A stretch of 6,628 nt of DNA from Solirubrobacterales bacterium 70-9 (lineage in GTDB: Bacteria > Actinomycetota > Thermoleophilia > Solirubrobacterales > 70-9), in assembly GCA_001898095.1 (NCBI GenBank), contig MKSH01000035.1, forward strand, positions 12,375 to 19,002, written 5' to 3'. The number at the start of each line of letters is the position of its first letter. The stretch's first letter is position 1. A program made the position numbers and the translations under genes. Below, piece by piece: positions 1-5,994 of the stretch. Under the pieces are notes generated by a model. The model was given only the letters and a program-made list of their open reading frames with translations, did not search any database and was not told the origin of the DNA.

Positions 1-13
1 TCTCTCTCGGGCT

Positions 14-1609
14 TTGCGATCCCTTTTCACCCTGGCCATCACCGTACTCCTGCTCGCGGGCTGCGGGGGAGGGGGCGGGGCCGAAAACGAGGCTGGGAGC
101 GGCGATGTCGACTGGCCGCACTGGGGGAACGTCGCCGAGAACACCCACTACGCCGACCTCGATCAGGTCGACCGCGACAACGTCGGCAAGCTGAAGGTCG
201 CCTGGACCCGGCCCGAGGGCAAGAACCAGTTCGCCTGGGAGACCTTCCCGATCGTGGTCGGCCGCACCATGTACTACGACACCGGCACCGACCAGGTCTA
301 TGCCGTCGACGCCGCCACCGGCAAGGTCCGCTGGACCTACTCGCCGCCGGTCGACTTCCTCGCCGGCCCGGCGATCGCCACCAACGAGCCGGTCAGCCGC
401 GGCGTCACCTACGGCGACGGGCGCATCTACCTGACCACTGCCGACGACCAGCTGATCGCCCTCGACGCGAAGACCGGCAAGCCGCACTGGAAGACCCAGG
501 TGATCGACCCGAGCCAGGGCAACACGATGAACTCGCCGGGAGCCTTCTTCGACGGCGAGCTGATCGTCGGCGGCCCGGCGGGTGACGCCGGCCTGCGCGG
601 CTTCGTCGCTGCCTACGACGCGGCGACCGGCAAGCGCCTCTGGCGCACCTTCATGATCCCGCCGCGCGACAAGCGTCACCCCTTCGACCACAGCTACGGC
701 GGCGGCGACGTCTGGATGCCGCCGGTCGTCGATCCCCAGACCGGCACCGCCTACGTCTCGACCGGCAACCCGACCCCCGGCTTCACCAACGCCGGCCGCC
801 CGGGCTGCAACCCGATGGCCGACGCGACCGTCGCCCTCGACGCGAAGACCGGGACGATCGAGTGGAGCCACACCGAGCTCTGCAACGACTCCTGGGACTA
901 CGACACCGTGCAGGCGCCGACGGTCCTCGACCTGGACACCGGTTCCGGCGACGCCACCCGCGCGGTCGGGGCGGGCAGCAAGGCCGGCTTCTGGACCACC
1001 CTCGACGCGCAGACCGGCGACCTGATCGCCCGCTCCCCCTACATCGGCAAGTACTCCCGCCCGCACCTGCGCCCGACCCGCAAGGGGGCCGTCGTCTGCC
1101 CGGGGATTTTCGGCGGGATCGAGTACGGGCCGCCCTCCTGGAGTGCGCCGACCCGGTCCCTCTTCATCGCCGCCAACGACTTCTGCATGCGCTACAAGGT
1201 CGCCTCGCGGGCCGAGCTCGAAGAACATGCTCCCGGCGAGGACGAACTCGGCGGCACCACCGAACAGGTCGGCCCGGCCACCGGCGTCGTCGCCGCCCTC
1301 GACCCGGCCACCGGCAAGGTCCGCTGGCGCACCGACCTGCCGCGGCCGGCCAACGGCGGCACCCTCGCCACCGCCGGCGGGCTCGTCCTGCTCGGCGACG
1401 ACGACGGCTTCCTCTACGCGCTCGACGACCGCGACGGCAAGATCCTCTGGCGCTACGACCTGAAGCGCCGCATCGGCTCCGCCCCGATCGCCTACGAAGT
1501 CGACGGCGTCGAGTACGTCGCGATCGCCGCGGGCGGCTCCCTGGTCGAAGCGGAGGGGACCGCCCCGGACCGCCCCGGCAGGCTCTTCGTCTTCCGCCTC
1601 GGCGACTGA
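14..1609 (+). CDS. Lipoprotein PQQ-dehydrogenase-type beta-propeller (propeller A); 5' end uncertain
   Basis: Probable membrane-anchored extracytoplasmic quinoprotein, related to the catalytic domain of PQQ-dependent alcohol/methanol dehydrogenases; the substrate cannot be read from the sequence. A short N-region, a hydrophobic stretch and the lipobox LLAGC (Cys17) form a lipoprotein signal, followed by a Gly-rich linker. Tryptophan-docking blade motifs (A-x-D-x-x-T-G-x-x-x-W and variants) lie near residues 97, 149, 200, 274, 329, 428 and 469, as in an eight-bladed propeller. By eye against methanol dehydrogenase, W234 fits the PQQ-stacking Trp, N252 (in GNP) a metal ligand, D295 (in WDYD) the catalytic Asp, D297 the extra Asp of lanthanide enzymes and K323 the Arg331 position. 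The Glu177 metal-ligand position is Asp191. The vicinal Cys pair is replaced by Thr-Asn, and there is no CxxCH haem motif. The TTG start gives a sensible signal peptide but has no Shine-Dalgarno sequence, and the frame is open to the window edge, so the real start may lie upstream. A 21-nt identical repeat (314-334 and 1307-1327) encodes two blade motifs. Confidence 0.88.
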   Translation: MRSLFTLAITVLLLAGCGGGGGAENEAGSGDVDWPHWGNVAENTHYADLDQVDRDNVGKLKVAWTRPEGKNQFAWETFPIVVGRTMYYDTGTDQVYAVDAATGKVRWTYSPPVDFLAGPAIATNEPVSRGVTYGDGRIYLTTADDQLIALDAKTGKPHWKTQVIDPSQGNTMNSPGAFFDGELIVGGPAGDAGLRGFVAAYDAATGKRLWRTFMIPPRDKRHPFDHSYGGGDVWMPPVVDPQTGTAYVSTGNPTPGFTNAGRPGCNPMADATVALDAKTGTIEWSHTELCNDSWDYDTVQAPTVLDLDTGSGDATRAVGAGSKAGFWTTLDAQTGDLIARSPYIGKYSRPHLRPTRKGAVVCPGIFGGIEYGPPSWSAPTRSLFIAANDFCMRYKVASRAELEEHAPGEDELGGTTEQVGPATGVVAALDPATGKVRWRTDLPRPANGGTLATAGGLVLLGDDDGFLYALDDRDGKILWRYDLKRRIGSAPIAYEVDGVEYVAIAAGGSLVEAEGTAPDRPGRLFVFRLGD

Positions 1610-1616
1610 GGCGGTC

Positions 1617-1633
1617 GCAGGTCGACAGCCTGC
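1617..1633 (+). terminator. Weak hairpin after propeller A stop codon
   Basis: GCAGG (1617-1621) pairs with CCTGC (1629-1633) around a 7-nt loop, starting 8 nt after the TGA stop. The stem is only 5 bp and no T-tract follows, so it is at best a weak or Rho-assisted terminator. Confidence 0.25.
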
Positions 1634-1656
1634 ACCACGCCATGTTGGATCCGCCA

Positions 1657-1669
1657 GCCCATCGTGGGC
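1657..1669. repeat. Small perfect hairpin in the spacer
   Basis: GCCCA (1657-1661) and TGGGC (1665-1669) are exact inverted repeats around the loop TCG. It could be part of a terminator, a leader structure of the moxR-like transcript, or chance in GC-rich DNA. There is no T-tract. Confidence 0.25.
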
Positions 1670-1792
1670 GCATCGGCAACCGCAACGAACCCCTTAAGCA
1701 AAATGGTGGACAGCCGGGTAGTACATCCGTCCAGGCCCGTCCTCGAACCGCCTGCCAACTGGCTGAAGCACCTTCACTAAAGTCAACGCCTG

Positions 1793-2824
1793 ATGACCGC
1801 AGATACCGCAGCAATCCCGGCGACCGCAGAGCTCGAGCCGCTGGCGCCGGAGGAGTTCCAGCGCGTCGCCGGCGAGATCGAGGCCGCCGTGGGCCGCACC
1901 GTGGTCGGCCAGCGCGAGGCCGTGCGCGGCGCCCTGATCTGCCTGATCGCGGGCGGCCATGCCCTGCTCGAGGGCGTCCCCGGGCTGGGCAAGACGACGC
2001 TCGCCCGCGCCCTCTCGACCGCCCTCGACCTGGAGCCGAAACGCATCCAGTTCACCCCCGACCTGATGCCCGCCGACATCACCGGCACCACCGTGCTGAT
2101 CCAGGGCGCCGAAACCGAAGAGACGCGCCTCCAGTTCGAACCGGGCCCGATCTTCGCCAACGTGGTGATCGCCGACGAGATCAACCGCGCCGCGCCGCGC
2201 ACCCAGAGCGCCCTGCTGGAGGCGATGCAGGAGCACACCGTCACCACCTCCAACACGACGCGGGAGCTGCCCCGCCCGTTCTTCGTCCTCGCCACCCAGA
2301 ACCCGGTCGAGATGTACGGGACCTACCCGCTGCCCGAGGCCGAGCTCGACCGCTTCTTCCTCAAGCTGCGCTTCGAGTTCCCGCCGATCGCCGAGCTGAA
2401 CGAGATGGTCGTCCAAACGACCGCCGGGGACCACGAGAGCGCGGCCGGGCCCGTCGCCGACGCCGAGACCGTGCTGCGGATGAACGCGCTGGTCCGCTCC
2501 GTCCCCGCGGCCGCCCACGTGATCGACTACGCCAGCCGCCTCGTCGTCTCGCTGCACCCCGAGAGCGAGGGGGCGACCGAGCGGGTGAAGCGCTTCGTCC
2601 GCCTCGGACCGAGCCCGCGCGGCGTCCAGGCGCTCGCCCTCGCGGGCCGCGTCGCGGCGCTGATCGAGGGCCGCCACAACCTCTCGATCGACGACGTCCA
2701 GGCGATCGCCCTGCCCGCCCTGCGCCACCGCCTCGTGCTGACCATCGACGCCGAGCGGCAGTCGGTCTCCCCCGACGAGATCGTCGAAGAGGCGATCGCG
2801 GCGCTGCCGCGGGAGACGTCGTAG
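1793..2824 (+). CDS. MoxR-family AAA+ ATPase
   Basis: Cytoplasmic AAA+ ATPase thought to act as a chaperone that remodels or activates partner proteins, usually with a vWA/DUF58 protein encoded next door. At 343 aa it has the usual MoxR length. Visible motifs are Walker A GVPGLGKTT (61-69), Walker B VVIADE (124-129), sensor 1 ATQN (167-170), a candidate arginine finger R187 in ELDRFF and the sensor 2 motif GPSPRG (272-277). The family block PLPEAELDRF (179-188) is intact, followed by the C-terminal helical lid. ATG1793 is the only ATG between the in-frame stop at 1778-1780 and the conserved domain. No convincing Shine-Dalgarno precedes it, which is compatible with a leaderless or weakly initiated message. 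The DUF58 gene follows after 35 bp, so the two are probably co-transcribed. Glutamate is almost always GAG (30 of 34 by hand count). The family call is secure; the client is unknown. Confidence 0.95.
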   Translation: MTADTAAIPATAELEPLAPEEFQRVAGEIEAAVGRTVVGQREAVRGALICLIAGGHALLEGVPGLGKTTLARALSTALDLEPKRIQFTPDLMPADITGTTVLIQGAETEETRLQFEPGPIFANVVIADEINRAAPRTQSALLEAMQEHTVTTSNTTRELPRPFFVLATQNPVEMYGTYPLPEAELDRFFLKLRFEFPPIAELNEMVVQTTAGDHESAAGPVADAETVLRMNALVRSVPAAAHVIDYASRLVVSLHPESEGATERVKRFVRLGPSPRGVQALALAGRVAALIEGRHNLSIDDVQAIALPALRHRLVLTIDAERQSVSPDEIVEEAIAALPRETS

Positions 2825-2859
2825 CCGCGACGCCGGCAGCGGTCGCGGGCGCGTCGCTG

Positions 2860-3732
2860 GTGGACGCCGCCGACCTGCGCCAGCTCGAAACGCTGAGCCT
2901 CGCCGGGGTCGAGGCGATCGTCGCCGGCTTCGGCGGCCAACGCTCCGGCGCCCAGCGCACCCGCGGGCTCGAATTCGTCGATTACCGCCGCTACACCCCC
3001 GGCGACGACCTGCGCAGCATCGACTGGAACGTCTACGCGCGGCTGCGCGAGGTGGTGGTGAAAGCGGCGCCCGCCGAGGGCCATGTCGACCTCGCCCTGC
3101 TGCTCGACGGCAGCCGCTCGATGGACGACGGCACCCCCTCGCGCTTCCGCTACGCGCAGCAGCTGGGGGCGATGCTGGGGACGGTCGCGCTGCTCGGCTC
3201 CGACGTCGTCGCCGTCCACATGCTGGCCGACGGCCGCTCCTGGACCGGCGCCCGGCTCGCCGCCCCGCACCTGGTCACCGAGCTGATCGAAGAGGTGGCC
3301 GGGCTGCCGCGCGGCACCCGCACCGACCTCGCTGCCGGCGTCCGCGACTACCGCCGCGGGGCGGAGCCCGCCGACCTCGCCGTCCTCCTCTCCGACGGCC
3401 TCGCCGAGCCCCGGCCGCTGACCGAAGCGATCGACGAGCTCGGCGCCTCCGGCCGCGCCGCCGCCTTCGTCCACCTGGTCGAGGGCGAGGCGGCGATGGC
3501 GGCGCTCGAGGGGGCCTTCGAGCTGGAGGACCGGGAGACCGGCGAGCGGCTCGTGGTCGAGGTCACCCCGCGCGTCCGCGCCACCTACGAAGAGCGGGTC
3601 CGGAGCGCGGGCGCGGCGCTGCGCGAGGCCTGCGCCGACCGCGGCGTCACCTACGTCCCCGCCCCCACCGACGTCCCGCCGCTCGACCTCCTCTTCGGCG
3701 CCGCCCGCGACACCGGCCTCGTCAGCCTCTGA
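2860..3732 (+). CDS. DUF58 / vWA-like protein, MoxR partner
   Basis: DUF58 protein of 290 aa, probably a metal-binding adaptor working with the adjacent MoxR ATPase. The DUF58 signature spans roughly residues 36-68 and contains GLEFVDYRRYTPGDD and IDWNVYARL. A vWA fold follows, with a MIDAS-like D83-x-S85-x-S87 (LLDGSRSMD), T155 and LLSDG (176-180, D179), so metal binding is likely intact. There is no signal peptide or TM helix, unlike longer DUF58 proteins that carry an N-terminal membrane hairpin, so this one is predicted cytosolic. The frame stays open far upstream, but that part only shadows the preceding genes. GTG2860 is chosen because it starts just before the family's usual N-terminal helix (DLRQLETLSLAG) and leaves a 35-bp gap after MoxR. 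It has no good ribosome site. A GGGAG at 2810-2814 inside moxR would suit a start near 2821, but only GTA is in frame there, so the start is uncertain. Confidence 0.88.
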   Translation: MDAADLRQLETLSLAGVEAIVAGFGGQRSGAQRTRGLEFVDYRRYTPGDDLRSIDWNVYARLREVVVKAAPAEGHVDLALLLDGSRSMDDGTPSRFRYAQQLGAMLGTVALLGSDVVAVHMLADGRSWTGARLAAPHLVTELIEEVAGLPRGTRTDLAAGVRDYRRGAEPADLAVLLSDGLAEPRPLTEAIDELGASGRAAAFVHLVEGEAAMAALEGAFELEDRETGERLVVEVTPRVRATYEERVRSAGAALREACADRGVTYVPAPTDVPPLDLLFGAARDTGLVSL

Positions 3733-3742
3733 GGGGCGATGC

Positions 3743-3781
3743 GTTCGCAGTTCCCCGTATATAGGCCGGAGAACTGCGAAC
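3743..3781. terminator. Probable bidirectional terminator between convergent genes
   Basis: GTTCGCAGTTC (3743-3753) and GAACTGCGAAC (3771-3781) are a perfect 11-bp inverted repeat. After one C-A mismatch the stem continues for three more pairs (3755-3757 with 3767-3769), leaving a 9-nt loop (TATATAGGC). It begins 10 nt after the DUF58 stop and abuts the stop codon of propeller B on the other strand. Symmetry and position fit a shared terminator for both converging transcripts. No clear T-tract follows on either side, which is common in high-GC actinobacteria. Confidence 0.75.
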
Positions 3782-5443
3782 TCATTTGAGGGCCGGGCCG
3801 GGCGGGAGCTGCTTGCCGCCGAGCTTGAAGGCGATCACGCGGGCGCCGATTTCGCCCAGTTCTTCGGAGGCGGTGAGGGCAGCGCCGCCGACCGTCGCCA
3901 GCACGTACTCGGTCCCGCCGATCGAGTAGATCACCGGCGCGGTGCCGAAGGCGAGTTTCAGGTCGGCCTGCCAGAGGTCGTCGCCGCTTGCCGCGTCGAA
4001 GGCGTAGAGCACGCCCTGCTGGTCCCCGGTGAAGACCAGCCCGCCGGCACTGGCGGTCGCCCCGCCGTCCATCGGCGTCGGCATGTCGTGCTTCCAGAGC
4101 ACCTTGCCGGTGTCGACGCCGACCGCGGTGAAGGTGCCGGACTTCTCGGTGTCTTTCGGCACCACCCGATCGCCCGCGAACGCTTTCTCGCCATTGTGCG
4201 ATTCGTAGGTGACTTTCAGATACATGCAGAGTTCGATCCCGGAGACGTAGACCGCCTGCGTTTCCGGGCTGTAGGCGAGCGGCGAGTACTGCGAGCCGCC
4301 GACGGCGCCGGGGCACTCCAGCGTCGGCTTCGTCGTCGGCGGCTTGTGATCGCGCTTCACGAACCCGACCGGCGGGAAGAGGTCTTCGCCGGTTTCCGCG
4401 TTCAGCAGGAAGAGCAGCCCGTTCTTGCCCGCCTCGGCGACCCCGCGCACTTCTTCGCCGTCGATTTCGGCATCGAAGAGGACGACCGGGGACTCGGCGT
4501 CGTAGTCCCAGAGGTCGTGGGCCTGCTCCTGGTGGTACCACTTGAGCTTGCCGGTGTCGGCGTCGAGGGCGAGGATCGAGTCGGTGTAGAGGTTCTTGCC
4601 CGGCCGTTTCGCACCGACCAGGACCGGGGCCGGGTTGCCGGTGCCGACGTAGACCGTGTTGGTTTCGGTGTCGATCGTCGGCGGCATGTAGATCGTGCCG
4701 CCGCCACCGCCCTTCGGCACCCACTTCGTCCCCGCCTTGGGGACCGTGTAGAAGGTCCAGATCTCCTTGCCGGTCTTCGCGTCGTAGGCGGCGAGCTTGC
4801 CGCGCACGCCGTCCTCGGAGCCGGAGACGCCGACGTAGACCTTGCCGTCGTAGGCGGTCGGGGCCATCGACTCGTAGGCGCCGGTGGCCGGGTCTTCGAC
4901 CTCCGAGGACCACAGCCGCTCGCCGGTCTTCTGGCTGATCGCCTGCAGCTTGTTGTCGAAGGTGAGGAGGAAGAGCTTGCCGTCTTCGGCGGCGATGCCG
5001 CGGTTCACGGTGATCCCGTAGCCGCCGACCCCGGTCGACTGAGAGAAGTCGACTTCCGGCGTGTAGGTCCAGTTGATGTGGCCGGTCTTGCCGTCGATGG
5101 ACATCACCTCGTCGGTCGAGGTGGTGACGTAGACGGTGCCGTTCAGGACCAGCGGGAAGGACTCCATCAGGTACTGGTCGGGGCCGAGCGCGGTGCTCCA
5201 GGCTTCGCCCAGTTCGCCGACGTTGGAGGTGTCGATTTCGTCCTGGGTGGCGAAGCGCGTGTTGTCACGATCGCGGCCGAAGAGCGGCCAGTCTTCGGTT
5301 TCCGGCGCCGAGGCTGCGTCGGGGCCGTTCGCGGTCGAGCCGGAGGCGCCCGACGAAGAGCCGCCGCCACCGCAGGCGGCGAGGGCGACCGTCGCGGCGA
5401 GCACCCCGAGGGACGCCAGGAGGATCTTCAGCCGGATCGCCAT
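3782..5443 (-). CDS. Lipoprotein PQQ-dehydrogenase-type beta-propeller (propeller B)
   Basis: A second exported quinoprotein-like propeller of 553 aa, clearly homologous to propeller A along its whole length (shared DWPxxG, NTxxA, NVGxL, VxRG, MPP, TGNP, WDYD and GGL-V-GD blocks). The signal peptide has a basic N-region (MAIRLK), a hydrophobic core and lipobox LAAC (Cys24), then a Gly/Ser-rich tether to about residue 50. Blade motifs lie near residues 114, 168, 219, 292, 346, 440 and 481. By eye, E210 (GSEDGVRG) fits the metal-ligand Glu, N270 (GNP) the ligand Asn, D313 the catalytic Asp, D315 the lanthanide-type extra Asp and K340 the Arg331 position. The PQQ-stacking Trp position is Tyr252, and Tyr-Gly replaces the vicinal cysteines. 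There is no haem domain. ATG5443 lies 2 nt after the stop of the upstream secreted-protein gene, with no Shine-Dalgarno of its own, indicating translational coupling. GAA is preferred over GAG (20 of 34). The enzyme substrate is unknown, and a non-catalytic propeller remains possible. Confidence 0.9.
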   Translation of the reverse strand: MAIRLKILLASLGVLAATVALAACGGGGSSSGASGSTANGPDAASAPETEDWPLFGRDRDNTRFATQDEIDTSNVGELGEAWSTALGPDQYLMESFPLVLNGTVYVTTSTDEVMSIDGKTGHINWTYTPEVDFSQSTGVGGYGITVNRGIAAEDGKLFLLTFDNKLQAISQKTGERLWSSEVEDPATGAYESMAPTAYDGKVYVGVSGSEDGVRGKLAAYDAKTGKEIWTFYTVPKAGTKWVPKGGGGGTIYMPPTIDTETNTVYVGTGNPAPVLVGAKRPGKNLYTDSILALDADTGKLKWYHQEQAHDLWDYDAESPVVLFDAEIDGEEVRGVAEAGKNGLLFLLNAETGEDLFPPVGFVKRDHKPPTTKPTLECPGAVGGSQYSPLAYSPETQAVYVSGIELCMYLKVTYESHNGEKAFAGDRVVPKDTEKSGTFTAVGVDTGKVLWKHDMPTPMDGGATASAGGLVFTGDQQGVLYAFDAASGDDLWQADLKLAFGTAPVIYSIGGTEYVLATVGGAALTASEELGEIGARVIAFKLGGKQLPPGPALK

Positions 5444-5445
5444 CG

Positions 5446-5931
5446 CTATTGGGTCGGCTTGGTCGAGAAGCGGTGGAAGGTGGCCCGGACCGTGCCGAGG
5501 CCTTTGGTCGCGACCCGCCCGACCAGCACGCCGGGCTTCTTCATCGTCGCCTTGAAGTTGCCGATCGTCGGGCCGAGGAAGGAACCGCCCTTCACGATCG
5601 CGGTGCGCCTGGCGCCCTGGCGCTTCAGTTCCTTCAGGTAGACGACGTCGTTATTCGTCTTCGTCCGCAGGTTCAGGATGCCCGCCGGTTCTTCGGAGCC
5701 GGGAAATTCTTCCTGGATGAACATCGTCAGTTCGCCGCCGCGGACGCCCGCGTCGCCGGGCTGGGTGACCTTCACGTGGTAGCGGCCGATGAAGCTCGAA
5801 TCGGCTCCCCAGCCTTCCTTCGGCTTGCCTCCGGCGAGCGCCAGGGAAGCGGTCGCGAGGGCCGCCACGAGCACCGTCGCGAGGAGAACGGGTAGAACGA
5901 TTGCACTGGGCTTGGCGATGCCGGGTCTCAT
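5446..5931 (-). CDS. Small secreted protein of unknown function, operon leader of propeller B
   Basis: A 161-aa protein I do not recognise. The N-terminus is a Sec-type signal peptide: a basic start, a hydrophobic run to about residue 30 and an ALA motif at 31-33, predicting cleavage before GGKPKEG. There is no lipobox cysteine; in fact the protein has no cysteine at all. The mature part (about 128 aa) is basic and Gly/Thr/Val-rich, with alternating hydrophobic residues suggesting a small beta-barrel or sandwich. No catalytic motif is apparent. Its TAG stop is followed after 2 nt by the ATG of propeller B, so it is almost certainly co-transcribed and translationally coupled with it, and may be an exported partner, accessory factor or inhibitor of that propeller (inference). 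All seven Glu codons are GAA, unlike the plus-strand genes. The ATG is the only plausible start; an AGGAG directly abuts it. Confidence 0.8.
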   Translation of the reverse strand: MRPGIAKPSAIVLPVLLATVLVAALATASLALAGGKPKEGWGADSSFIGRYHVKVTQPGDAGVRGGELTMFIQEEFPGSEEPAGILNLRTKTNNDVVYLKELKRQGARRTAIVKGGSFLGPTIGNFKATMKKPGVLVGRVATKGLGTVRATFHRFSTKPTQ

Positions 5932-5941
5932 CTCCTATAGA
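5912..5941 (+). promoter_or_regulatory. Candidate promoter for the divergent membrane-protein gene
   Basis: TTGGCG (5912-5917) and TATAGA (5936-5941) are separated by 18 bp and each match sigma-70-type consensus at four of six positions. Transcription would start near 5948 and give a leader of about 47 nt before GTG5995. The -35 lies inside the signal-peptide region of the opposite-strand gene. The TATAG core overlaps the minus-strand ribosome-site region, so both directions may share control. This is visual matching only. Confidence 0.3.
5932..5936 (-). promoter_or_regulatory. AGGAG abutting the start codon of the secreted-protein gene
   Basis: On the minus strand the sequence reads TATAGGAG directly followed by ATG, so the Shine-Dalgarno-like AGGAG has zero spacing instead of the usual 5-9 nt. 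No alternative ATG, GTG or TTG lies a few codons downstream in frame. Either initiation is inefficient here, or the overlapping TATAGG acts as a -10 element for a leaderless message. Confidence 0.4.
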
Positions 5942-5994
5942 GACTATTGAGTGCTCCAGTTCGGCCGTATTTGCGGCTTGGTACCGTCGATTGT

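Larger units (their letters stand above)
1610..1792. other. Non-coding spacer between propeller A and moxR-like gene
   Basis: This 183-bp gap has visibly lower GC and no codon bias; open frames crossing it look like shadows of the flanking genes. It holds two short perfect hairpins (listed separately). A poor promoter-like pair is present: TTAAGC at 1694-1699 and TAGTAC at 1719-1724, with a 19-bp spacer. No tRNA, riboswitch or clear operator was recognised. The spacer suggests that the MoxR gene can be transcribed independently of propeller A, although both face the same way. Confidence 0.6.

Noticed and set aside
14..1609. Quinohaemoprotein (PQQ plus cytochrome c) dehydrogenase
   Set aside because: Neither propeller contains a CxxCH haem-binding motif or a C-terminal cytochrome domain.
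1694..2728. Long minus-strand open frame opposite moxR
   Set aside because: It runs antisense to a gene with intact Walker A/B and sensor motifs, and the translation shows no domain-like pattern.
862..2859. Very long open frame continuous with the DUF58 frame (would give a 956-aa protein)
   Set aside because: Before 2860 the translation is Arg/Pro/Ala-rich shadow sequence crossing propeller A, the spacer and moxR in another frame; only the last 290 residues are a real protein.
4088..5641. Long plus-strand open frame opposite propeller B
   Set aside because: It is antisense to a well-supported propeller gene and has low-complexity Arg/Gly/Val/Asp-rich content typical of GC-rich shadow frames.
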